NCBI GenBank assembly: GCA_964017155.1
Contig: OZ024855.1
Span: 59,638,731-59,702,730, forward strand
Origin: Oasisia sp. SBJ-2009
Lineage: Eukaryota > Annelida > Polychaeta > Sabellida > Siboglinidae
Length of the DNA: 64,000 bases
Reading direction: 5' to 3'
The position numbers and the translations under genes are program-made. How positions within the stretch are numbered: the first letter of the stretch is position 1; each line of letters opens with the position of its first letter. Positions 11,723-20,349 of this stretch are shown piece by piece. The notes below the pieces were generated by a model. It had not been told where the DNA came from. It ran no database searches and was given only the letters and a program-made list of their open reading frames with translations.

Positions 11723-14406
11723 TTATATATATATACATAATATATATATATATAATATATATATATATAATATATATATAATTATACAGGCCGGTTTACG
11801 TGTCAGCGGTACATTTCTACGTGCAGGTCGATGGTGTCAACTTTACTAACCACACTAAATGTAACTTTACTGTTTTGAAACAATTATAACCAGTGTAACT
11901 AAATATTGAGCCGTAATAATTCACCTTTAATGTGTATTTATTTATGACTTAGTTGTTGAAACTTATGGTTCAGTTTGATACCATGGTCTTATAGCTAGAG
12001 TAGACTAGAGGACTTGTGAAGCTTGTAATGCCCATATTCACTATTATACACCTCATCGCACAATAATAAACCATATCGTCGCTTCGTCCAGTCTCTCGAG
12101 AATACCTCCCTTGCACCTGCACGTTTTCAGTTCACATTCCGCGATGCAGGGGCGATAATAGGGGCCGTGCTGGTCGGCGTCGTGTTTCGACGCTATCGAT
12201 GGTTCCTAAGCTACGGCTGCGCGCTTACGTTGTGCGCAGTTGCGACGACAACAGTTCCACTGGCGGCGTCAATTGTTCAAGTTGCAGCAGCCGTCTTGGC
12301 GCAAGGAGCACTGCTCGGATTCCTTGACTGCGGTTAGTAGGGTAGATACCACCTTTGATTATCCCATAGACGGCCATTGTAATCTTCTTCTTCTCTAAGA
12401 TACTGGACGGGGCCCTTTGCACAGCGTTTAAAGTCCAATGAAAATGTTTGAGACAACTACAGGTTACACATTTACCCTCTGTGTGGGATATTTTATTTCC
12501 CCTGGCATAAGCACCAGATAGAAGGGACCTGTGTCTTTCGGAAGAGACGCTAAAGGTCGGTACTCCTCTCTCCCTCCCCCTGCCCCCTCCCCCTGCCCCC
12601 TGCCCCTGCCCCTGCCCCTGCCCCTGCCCCTGCCCCTGCCCCTGCCCCTGCCCCTGCCCCTGCCCCTGCCCCTGCCCCTGCCCCTGCCCCTGCCCCTGCC
12701 CCTGCCCCTGCCCCTCCCTCTTGGTGGAACATTGTAATTTCCACACGTTGCCAAATGATCGTAGGTGTCATTGACATTTAGGGAGTACACGCGGTTCGTG
12801 TTGTATAGCTTATTTCACATGAAACCTTATTGTGAAGATATCAACCGTTGGAAAGGTAATACATTTAACTTTCCAACGGTACCTAATAAGTGTAATTTTA
12901 ATGAAGATAAAGCAATAACGTTATTCTAAACACATTTGCAAACTATCGTAGTTGATGCATACTGCAGCGAGCCAAACGATTTGATAGTGCGCTACATAGC
13001 GAAATTTACTTTTTCACTGTTTTCCCCCAATACTATTGGTTTGCTGGAAGTGCAGCACCACGTGTATATGTCGATAACTTGTTCTAGTAACATACCGGCA
13101 TATGAAATAGTTCAGTAACGCGAGACTCCATTGAGCGTACATTCTAGTAATTCTAGGACCCTTCAACACACAACGCCCTCACTTGAATGGTATAAAAACT
13201 TAAGACAGATACCGCACTAAACGACGAGACGTGCGAGAGTGAGCGAGATCTGTGCGCGTTTGGAAGAAGGCACCAGCTCCCATCTAACATAGTTCCGGTA
13301 CAGTTACCCTTCTGTGCATGTTTCCAGGCAGTAACGCGCAGTGTCTGCGCCTGCGCGGCAGCGGCGGTGTCCCGTTCATCGACTTTATGCACGTCGCTAA
13401 CGTCATAGGCTGCGCTCTCGCTCCTATCATCGCCAGGCCGTTCCTCACGCCCGGGTCGCCAGCTGACTTCGCGTTCAGTTTTCACGGCGACGACGCCATT
13501 GACGTCGGCAGCGTCGACGTCACCAACTCTTCCGCTTACAACGAGACGTCGGGAGCGATACACTCGTCGAACGTATCATCCCGAGGCGATGTCGCCGCCG
13601 ATTCCGGAGAAGGATTTCGCTTCGAAAACGCGTACTTCATCGCGGCGTCGCTAATGCTCGCTGCCGGTTTAGGAGCGATCACGCTGTCGCTGATGGCGAC
13701 GAGCGATGATGTCACAGAACGCACCGACGTCACGGACAAGACGAAGCGGCGGCGTCGTCCCGCGGACGTGAACGTGCGCGTCGCGTGTCTGTACGGCGTC
13801 TTCCAGTGCGTGCACGTCGGCGTCGAAACGACCTACGCGGGCCTGCTCACGTCATACGTCGTCAAAGGTCTCGCCTGGTCCAAATCTTCAGCGGTGATGG
13901 TTGCCGTCGTCTACTTTGGGAGTTGCGCCGTCGGCCGAGCGCTGTGTCTGACGGTCATCACGAAGGCGTCGGCCACCGTCAGTGTCTTCGCTGGGTTCGC
14001 GACCGTGTTGACGTCTCTCCTGGTCCTGTTGCTCTTCGGACGGACCCATATGAATGTCGTCTGGATTGCGGCGGCGCTGCAGGGCGCCGCGTCGTCAGTC
14101 GTCCTCCCCGCCTGCATCATCTGGATCGGTCGCGAGGTGGCGCTGTCGTCGCGCATGACGCGCGTGCGCTTCGTCGCGTCGTGCGTCGGCATGGTTACGG
14201 CGCCGGGCATCGTGGGATACTGCATGCGCGCGCAACGTCCGGACACGTTCGCCAGCATGCTGTTCGGTGCGTGCGTCGTCAACATGTTGGTGTTCGCCAT
14301 GCTTCGCGGCACATTTCGATGGCGGCGGTCGCATCCGGTTGTAGATCTGAATAACAACGTCACTGAAGACGAAAGGAAGATTACACACGTCAAAGGACAA
14401 ACTTAA
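536..14406 (+). CDS. MFSD4/NaGLT1-like major facilitator transporter, 10 exons, 927 aa
   Basis: Join 536-635, 4804-5445, 5802-5926, 8241-8420, 9577-9682, 10145-10209, 10471-10671, 11316-11399, 12131-12332, 13328-14406. Every junction has GT/AG and matching phase, and the sum is exactly 928 codons. Residues ~458 onward show multiple hydrophobic membrane segments. The motif [15 protein letters not shown] (exon 8), the GFLDC segment ending exon 9, and [20 protein letters not shown] (exon 10) match the order of conserved segments in MFSD4A/MFSD4B (sodium-dependent glucose transporter 1). Sequons NSS, NET and NVS (residues ~635, 640, 650) lie in a large hydrophilic loop, as in that family. It is a membrane protein; transport of sugar is known for the vertebrate relative and only inferred here. 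Residues 1-455 have no domain I recognise. The start at 536 has A at -3 and G at +4; an in-frame ATG at 521, right after a stop, would add five residues. I cannot separate MFSD4A from MFSD4B. Confidence 0.85.
751..1411. repeat. pentanucleotide satellite (TGCGA)n then (CGCGA)n
   Basis: About 41 perfect TGCGA units up to ~960, then about 90 perfect CGCGA units to ~1411, in intron 1 of the transporter gene. All six frames stay open across it, which produces spurious long ORFs (RDATRRDAT and similar). Confidence 0.98.
1412..4803. other. remainder of transporter intron 1
   Basis: No exon recognised. It contains a short AT run (1980-1995), a C-run (2120-2140), a diverged dispersed repeat (2185-2560), a small perfect hairpin GTGGCTATGACGTAGCCAC (3411-3429), and a very AT-rich stretch of TAA/ATA runs (4500-4800). 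Confidence 0.6.
2185..2565 (+). repeat. diverged dispersed repeat, copy 1
   Basis: Shares ordered blocks with 31590-31900: ACACGAGTCTC-CTGCTGC-ATATTGTTTT, then GCAG-TAAGTTA-TATTTT and CCAGTTGTGT-TGGT. It is an unidentified interspersed element. Confidence 0.6.
4804..5445 (+). CDS. transporter gene exon 2, low-complexity cytosolic region
   Basis: Acceptor ATTTCAG|TT; donor ACAG|GTCTGT; phase 1 out. Encodes ~214 residues rich in Ser, Asp, Asn and Glu, with patches such as [18 protein letters not shown] and [16 protein letters not shown]. No hydrophobic segment is present, so the region is probably disordered and cytosolic. The reading frame stays open beyond the donor to 5543, so the exact 3' end rests on the phase match with exon 3. 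Confidence 0.7.
5802..5926 (+). CDS. transporter gene exon 3
   Basis: Acceptor GTCCAG|GT, donor CTCAG|GTATGA. 125 bases, phase 1 in, phase 0 out. Only this frame is open; the other two hit stops. Encodes [10 protein letters not shown] then an acidic run [12 protein letters not shown]. Confidence 0.65.
6296..6430. repeat. (CT)n tract
   Basis: Imperfect then pure CT repeat in transporter intron 3. Confidence 0.95.
6431..7090. repeat. GTGTGTCT / GTGTGACT octamer array
   Basis: About 80 interspersed octamers of two types, GTGTGTCT and GTGTGACT, with a late GTGCGTCT variant. Lies in transporter intron 3. Confidence 0.95.
7091..7456. repeat. 36-bp minisatellite
   Basis: About ten diverged copies of a unit containing CTATTACTCTGTGCTCT and CCACATTTCTCT, spaced about 36 bases apart. 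Confidence 0.9.
8241..8420 (+). CDS. transporter gene exon 4
   Basis: Acceptor CTAGCAG|GTT, donor CCCGTC|GTAAGA. 180 bases, phase 0 at both ends. Encodes [18 protein letters not shown], then an acidic DEDDKD patch, then a basic/Pro-rich tail. A long polypyrimidine tract begins about 50 bases after the donor. Confidence 0.65.
8470..8965 (+). repeat. polypyrimidine (CTT/CCT)n tract
   Basis: About 490 bases of nearly pure C/T immediately after exon 4 of the transporter gene; could form triplex DNA in principle. Confidence 0.95.
9577..9682 (+). CDS. transporter gene exon 5
   Basis: Acceptor GTTTCAG|AGT, donor GAGACAG|GTAATC. 106 bases, phase 0 in, phase 1 out. Encodes [20 protein letters not shown], polar and charged. 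The downstream intron is almost entirely CA and AT microsatellite. Confidence 0.65.
9695..9890. repeat. (CA)n with ACACGTAC units
   Basis: CA repeat with interspersed ACACGTAC units, starting just after the exon 5 donor. Confidence 0.95.
9945..10123. repeat. (AT)n array
   Basis: AT repeat with small interruptions, ending about 20 bases before exon 6. Confidence 0.95.
10145..10209 (+). CDS. transporter gene exon 6
   Basis: Acceptor TTCTCCAG|CC lies about 13 bases after a long AT/AC repeat; donor GGATG|GTGAGC. 65 bases, phase 1 in, phase 0 out. Encodes [20 protein letters not shown], notable for three Trp in 22 residues. The small size makes this one of the less certain exons. Confidence 0.6.
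10471..10671 (+). CDS. transporter gene exon 7, first half of TM1
   Basis: Acceptor GTCTTACAG|CAA, donor ATACTT|GTATGT. 201 bases, phase 0 at both ends. Begins [19 protein letters not shown] and ends [15 protein letters not shown], the first hydrophobic stretch of the protein. TM1 continues into exon 8 as [13 protein letters not shown]. Confidence 0.8.
11316..11399 (+). CDS. transporter gene exon 8, end of TM1
   Basis: Acceptor TTTTATAG|GGT, donor TTTTTG|GTAAGA. 84 bases, phase 0 at both ends. Encodes [20 protein letters not shown], the family-typical G-x-LGPTLLDL-like motif following TM1. An AT repeat starts about 50 bases downstream. Confidence 0.88.
11447..11510. repeat. (AT)n
   Basis: AT repeat 48 bases after the exon 8 donor. 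Confidence 0.95.
11679..11785. repeat. (AT)n, interrupted
   Basis: Second AT tract in the same intron, with TAATATATAT interruptions. Confidence 0.95.
12131..12332 (+). CDS. transporter gene exon 9, TM2-TM4
   Basis: Acceptor CGTTTTCAG|TTC, donor CTGCG|GTTAGT. 202 bases, phase 0 in, phase 1 out. Encodes [20 protein letters not shown], the basic turn [10 protein letters not shown] typical of the MFS 2-3 loop, and further hydrophobic segments ending LGFLDCG. Confidence 0.88.
12455..12560 (-). mobile_element. SINE-like repeat, partial copy
   Basis: Block from CTACAGGTTACAC through CCCCTGGCATA, CACCAGATAGAAGGGACC and CGGAAGAGA matches 22729-22830. The tRNA-like head of the other copy is missing; the CCCCTG array starts about 35 bases further on. 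Confidence 0.7.
12593..12717. repeat. (CCCCTG)n hexamer array, G-rich minus strand
   Basis: About 20 near-perfect TGCCCC units in transporter intron 9. The minus strand (GGGGCA)n has regularly spaced G4 runs, a G-quadruplex-capable pattern. Confidence 0.97.
12844..12880. repeat. perfect 12-bp inverted repeat
   Basis: ACCGTTGGAAAG at 12844-12855 and its reverse complement at 12869-12880, with a 13-base loop, in transporter intron 9. Confidence 0.9.
13328..14406 (+). CDS. transporter gene exon 10 (terminal), TM5 to C terminus
   Basis: Acceptor GTTTCCAG|GC completes the Gly codon; stop TAA at 14404-14406. 359 codons. Begins [20 protein letters not shown], then TM5, a glycosylation-prone loop, TM6, a basic cytosolic linker [13 protein letters not shown], then six more hydrophobic segments and a short hydrophilic tail. 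It is notably GC- and CpG-rich compared with the surrounding introns. It encodes the whole C-terminal half in one exon. Confidence 0.9.
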
Positions 14407-14908
14407 TTATGCAATTGGCTTACAATAGTGGCTTACAATAGTGCATTCATGTTAAGCGTGCTGATAATTAGCGTTCTTAAAAAATGCATCATGTTAGGCC
14501 TACTAATAATTACCGTTGTCCGTTACAATCAATTAATACAAAAGTCGTTATTCAAACTAAAGATAGAGAAATTATGCAAATTGAATGCAGTGGTCCCGGT
14601 CTCGGTGACTCTCTCGACCGCCGTCGGTGTCTTCAGTGGTCGTCCAGCCCCTGAAAACACCTCGGGTGACGTCGTTTATGTGCGTCACACGGTAGAGGTA
14701 ATGCACAAGCTGCAGTTGTTTATATGCGGAAACATTACTGTACTGAATCACTGTAATCATAAAAACAACCCACCCCCCACACAAACACACACGCACGCAT
14801 ACTTACACCATCTTGCATGGAATCAAATAACATGTGGCTACCAGAATATTCTGCATTCAGACCAGAACATTAATTGTTCTTTATTTCGTATTGCCTGTAT
14901 TTCTTATG

Positions 14909-14914
14909 ATTAAA
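14909..14914 (+). terminator. possible polyadenylation signal of the transporter gene
   Basis: ATTAAA about 500 bases after the stop codon, followed within 40 bases by a T/G-rich stretch. This is a weak variant signal and there is no other support. Confidence 0.3.
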
Positions 14915-15149
14915 CAATAAGGTATTTACACAAAAGCATCTTAGTTGTAATGGGTTTCTACAGTAGGCTACGATCGTAAGGATACACTACTAGATCTAGA
15001 CTATAGCGCTACACCCGTGGACCGGTGTGTCGTTTCGGCCCTTCAGTAGACAGCAGTAGGTATATTACGTGCAATATGATATTACAGGTAGATGTCTTAC
15101 CTTCCGTTTATGCTGAGAAATAGGAAACATGCAATAGCACACAACCACC

Positions 15150-15265
15150 TAGTCTCGCGTAACCGACTGTCGCTCGGCTGCGTAACTTCGCCGAGAAGAG
15201 TTGAGAGGCTGAAAAGTACTGCCACCTCACGGAGCCTGGGTAATCGAGGCTAAAAACCGCCAAGA
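15150..15265 (+). repeat. dispersed repeat family R1, copy 1
   Basis: Contains GTCTCGCGTAACCGACTGTC and GCGTAACTTCGCCGAGAAG, then CTGCCACCTCACGGAGCCT. Related copies are at 21465-21605 (same strand) and 51815-51925 (inverted). Confidence 0.75.
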
Positions 15266-15389
15266 CTAGTGTGGACGGGTGAAACATTCAGCAACCAACG
15301 CCCGGCGACAGAGCGTATGTCGGTCCCCAGGCTATTTGTCCGGACACATTTCTCGCGGGAGTTACACGTAAGACTTATGACACTTATAC

Positions 15390-15700
15390 ATATCAGGTAA
15401 TTACCAAACTCCCTTCATTTGATATAATTAGGAAAGGTAGCTGGCACGACTTTAAAAATCGTTGTAAAAATGTTCATCATTTCAAAAAGTATTATACAAA
15501 TAGACTGTTGAATGGTTATGTGTTAGAGCCCTAGATCATTTTTGCTAACATAAATTAGATAACAAAATTAAACATTCAGTTTGTTTATTGTTATAAAAGT
15601 ATTGTACTTCTTTTTATCAATTTGTATTGTATGCACTGTATTTATAATGTAGTAGTAGTTGTTGAAATAAATTTCAATTCAGTTTAAAAAAAAATCAATT
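15390..15700 (+). mobile_element. 5'-truncated non-LTR retrotransposon 3' end
   Basis: A short in-frame stretch (LPSFDIIRKGSWHDFKNRCK, stop near 15534) resembles LINE ORF2 C termini. It is followed by an AT-rich 3' UTR and a tail with TTCAATTCAG, poly(A) and TCAATTCAA near 15670-15705, similar to the (TTCAA)n tail of the LINE at 59.2-60.9 kb. Confidence 0.45.
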
Positions 15701-16195
15701 CAATACCATAGAAAAATTTGCATTAGTCAGTGTATAGTACACGCCCCTATCTAGCACATCTCCCCGCGACAGACTGTAAGCATACGTCTAGACATGAGCG
15801 CAGCAATATTTCACTGTGTACAATGCCACTGCATTGCTATCAAAACGCCTCTTTAAATATACACCAACATATAATTGGCAATATATAGTGTGTCACCTAA
15901 CAGTTTTCTGTCATGAGTTCTTTTAACTTTTCATTTAGGACGACACTAAATGTATGTTTTTTTTCCATCATAATGTTTAAAAAGCTCCATACTGTGTTAT
16001 ATTAGATGTTTTATACATACTAGATTTTTTTTATTAAATGTGTGTGCTCAAGTTTTCCAAACTGTCACCCTAAGGTGGCTATTTTCCTTGGATTTGTATA
16101 TGTATGTATTTACATATAACTGATATACTTTTATGCAGTTTATATCTGTGACAAAAAAACATGTAACAAAATCCGTTGATGAATTAAACAAGGCA

Positions 16196-16201
16196 TTTAT
16201 T
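16196..16201 (-). terminator. DYNC2I1: possible polyadenylation signal of DYNC2I1
   Basis: AATAAA on the minus strand, the first such hexamer after the stop, giving a 3' UTR of about 1 kb. Confidence 0.35.
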
Positions 16202-17200
16202 TCAGTCTAACATGTCTTTCAGGAACAAACATACGTCCGATTTAAGACGTTTCAAACATCATTTTATAGCATTTAACACGATATGTTTATACAGCATACT
16301 ATCATAATACAGGATTCTAGAGTGTGTGTATGTGAGTGCGTATTTGTGTGCATGCATATTTGTGCATGTGTGTATGTACACATGACTATGTGTACACTAC
16401 AAGATACAATACCACAGGCACTGCCATGGCTTGCAACAAAGACGGGAGAATCAGCTGTTTCGTTTATATTTTTTCCAACCATTCATCTCACAATTGGCCT
16501 GGGACAGTGGGCTGATAATGCCTCTATTCCGAACTCTCATGTAGAATTATTATTGTAAATAAATACATAAATATCTGAATAAATAAATTACTGATGCAAT
16601 ATCACAGGAAGTGCGGCCTGAATAATTAGTTGTACGTAAATAAAACTCAACAGCTAGCCAATGGTGGAATGTAAGAAATATCGACAATCAACAAAGGGCT
16701 GCCAAAGATTTCAGTGTGCGAACAAAACTTTCCATGTATGAGATTCCTTCAAATGAACCTGTCTGCTACATTTACATACACAGAAACGAGGTGTTGGTAT
16801 CATGGATTTGACTGATAATACTGTAACATGCACCAGTTACTACAGCAGACATTATCACTCTGTTGCATTGAAACATCAGGTACATTATCAATGGTTGGGA
16901 CTGCATAGTGTATCAACATATTGGTCACAAGGAAGAACAATACAAGCTGCGTAACCTGAGGACAACGCTGGAAAATTCTTTCCTGTGATTTCACTGGAAC
17001 TCTAACACAGGAAAAGCATAATCCACGAGTACATTACCTCAGTGGATATTTCTACAACAACGTGTTCAACAAATATACATGTCAGCAAATGGAACAACTG
17101 CAGATAGAAGCTTTAAAATAGCCGTGGATGCATTATCGATGCATGTGTTTGACATCTTATCACAGTTGTGTCTTGCCACCGGCTGGAGTTGAGATCTCAC

Positions 17201-17314
17201 TCAGACAACCTTCTGTAAGTACTGGGAGAACTGGTCAATTTCATCTGGCATCATGGCCGAGAACTCACGACTGATCGAGTGCACCTCCGTCGCACCATTC
17301 TCCAGACACATCAC
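17201..17314 (-). CDS. DYNC2I1: DYNC2I1 window exon 28 (terminal)
   Basis: Acceptor TTCCCAG|GTG directly after the TTTGTGATGTG array; TGA stop at 17201-17203. Encodes [20 protein letters not shown] then [15 protein letters not shown], equivalent to the C-terminal blade and helix of WDR60. Confidence 0.85.
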   Translation of the reverse strand: MMCLENGATEVHSISREFSAMMPDEIDQFSQYLQKVV

Positions 17315-20291
17315 CTGGGAACACATCACAAACACATCACAAACACATCACAAACACATCACAAACACATCACAAACACATCACAAACACATCACAAACA
17401 CATCACAAACACATCACAAACACATCACAAACACATCACAAACACATCACAAACACATCACAAACACATCACAAACACATCACAAACACATCACAAACAC
17501 ATCACAAACACATCACAAACACATCACAAACACATCACAAACACATCACAAACACTGTATGTAGCTGCATATTTTACTAGTAAACTGATCAGACTTAAAG
17601 TTTAAACAAATGTTACTTATTTATTACATCTATCATCTTTTTCTTCTTCTAGAACTGGTATGTCATGTCATAACTATTTTTAATTGTACTTTTTATTCAT
17701 TTTTTATTATTTGCTGCATTTAATGTAATAATAACAATAACGACTTGTTGTGCATCAATATCCTAGAAGATCAAGCTCAGTGGCGTGATAAATTCAAGGA
17801 ATTAAGCAACCTCGTAATCGTAAAACAATGCATGAGTCGTCAATGGATGAATGAGGGTGATATAAAGCTAAGGAGGATAGGCAGCATTAAAGAAAAAAGT
17901 TTTAGATGTCGGCAGAATGAAACTATATTACCTTCTGATTTAACACTGGCAGGAAGCAAATTCCACACAGTTGGTGCGACAACAGAGAAAGCTCAGGTCC
18001 CCACTTTCGTTTTCACCCAAGGAATGTAAAGAGGGCAGAAGAGGGTTACTACGGGTTGGAATTTCTTGGTGGAGTTGGCATCAAATTTAGATATGCTGGT
18101 TGTATAGATGAGAGTGCTTGATAGGCTATTGTACAAAACTAGAAAATAATGCGATAGTGCACAGGCAGCCAATGCAATGAATTTAGAAGCTGCACTGAGC
18201 GAGAAAAACGAGGAGAATGCGTGACTACCCTTGCTAAAAAATGTTGGACCCGCTGAGTGACACAACTTTGGAGATAATCAATCAATCACCATCTACAGCC
18301 AGATACCAATCCATACAGGTGAGTGAACTGAGATAATGCAGAATGAAGAACTTGTGAGAGCGTGTTGTTTCAAACTTGAAATCTCCTTGTTAAAACACTG
18401 CAGTGCCTGTGTCAGGACCACCGTGAAAAAACAGTTGAGGGGGTAACCGCCTGAAGGGTGGAGAGTATGGATAACTATTAGGCACATAATTTAACATTTC
18501 AACATCACTGAAATTGGACGTTTGATTCTTTATTTCCATTGTTATTGTGTTACATTATTGCAAATAATCTGCTGAAATACAGTCTTTTCAGATACAAATT
18601 TGCAGAAGTACAAAATCTGCTGAAATACAAATATTGGCTCAAATATGAAGTCTTCTTAAAATTTGCGAAATCTGCTCAAACCAGGGGCCACCACATGTTC
18701 AAAAATGTCAGTAAGTGAGTACTTGGGCAAATTATATACTGCGCACACTTTATATTTGAGTATTTTTTTATTTGAGCAGACTTTGTAGTTGAGCAAGATT
18801 TGCAATAATCTAAAACAATGAGAGCGAAAATTGAGAATCAAAAGTAAGATTTCAACAATGTTGCAATACGGAATTATAGCCCTAATATCGTTCCATAGAA
18901 GAGGGGCGGGATTTGAACTATTTAATTTGTGTTAAGAAATGTAACCAAATTATTATTGGCCACTACCATACATATGAGATGAACCACACAACGTATCATG
19001 AGGCACTTCACACTGATGTCTCAATCTTACCATCTGTGGTTTTCTTCCCGGGGTGCCACACCCAGTGGCAGAGTAATCATTCGACAGGGCAAAGCTCGTC
19101 ACCCTGTGTAACATGAACAACATATATATGTTAGTCACAGAGATACAAGTGTTTGTTCTATCGGTGTGTACTGACAGCTTGCTGTACACTATATTGCCAT
19201 ACTTATCCATACCGTCACAACAGAATATCAACAGAATTACAATATATTTAACACATGCGAGAAATGCAGGAGACTCCTATTAAGAGCTAAATTGGCCACT
19301 ATCATACATATCAGATGAACCACACAAGTTTAACTTCAATGTTAAGTCTTCTGAAACTTTTGTAAAACACTGAAAACATACTTGTTTGAAACTGCTTTTC
19401 AATCATAAATTATTGGTGGTTCCATGCTCCAATGACAACTTTTACCTGTTCCCGTGTAAGACTAGCCAAATGATTTTCTTTTTTGAATCTCAGAGCTTGA
19501 ACATTTTAAGGATCTAGGCGCTATAGACGTTTTACAATTATTATTATTATGTAATAAATCTTTAAAACACTTCAAAATAAAAGATTTACGTAAATTCACT
19601 ACACTATGAATTCTTTTGACCTGAAACTGTTTTAAAATAATGACATGTGTCATTAACCATTTCAGTATAATAAGTCTATTCAGTGGCTGCATGGTGTGCG
19701 ACACTTGAATATGATAAGCCACTTTAGCGGCTTTGACAATGTCTGATATTCAAATTGTTTTTATGCACAATTATCCACGATATGGAGGCACATGTTCTAT
19801 ATACCACAGTAGCCATTTAGGCTGATGCCTCAGCATTGAAATAGCACTAATTATTGATTATCGCCCTTTTGAATTTATTTTAGTTTTATTAATTTTTGTA
19901 TAACTGATTGCAAAAACTGTTCGACTGCAGTTATGGTGGACAATAATATGTCATTAGTGGCTATTTACCAAGTAACAATTTACTTAGACGGATTGCTTTT
20001 TTAGAATATTAGTGATGTAATTTGTCGGATACATCTGGTGACGATTATTGTAAGAAATAACGCTACCAAAAATAGACTGCAGAAATTACAAACTGAGGCA
20101 AACCTGCATCTAACAGTGACAGCATATTAGGTCATTATGCTAATTGTGAACTGTCAAGTTTACAATGATGAAATTAATATATATATATTATGTATATATA
20201 TATATGTATATATATATATATGTATATATATATATGTATATATAATATATATATATATATATACAAAATATATATATACATAAATAATGTA

Positions 20292-20349
<58 letters not shown>

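Larger units (their letters stand above)
14407..17200. other. convergent intergenic spacer and 3' UTRs
   Basis: No protein gene. Holds a dispersed repeat (15150-15265), a LINE 3' end (15390-15700), and the putative polyadenylation signals of both genes. 15700-16190 and 16600-17100 show nothing I can identify; a short TG/CA-rich patch lies at 16320-16395. Confidence 0.6.

Noticed and set aside
17322..17554. CRISPR-like regular array
   Set aside because: The units are contiguous with no spacers and the genome is eukaryotic; it is a minisatellite. The same holds for the arrays at 33.7 and 43.9-47.3 kb.
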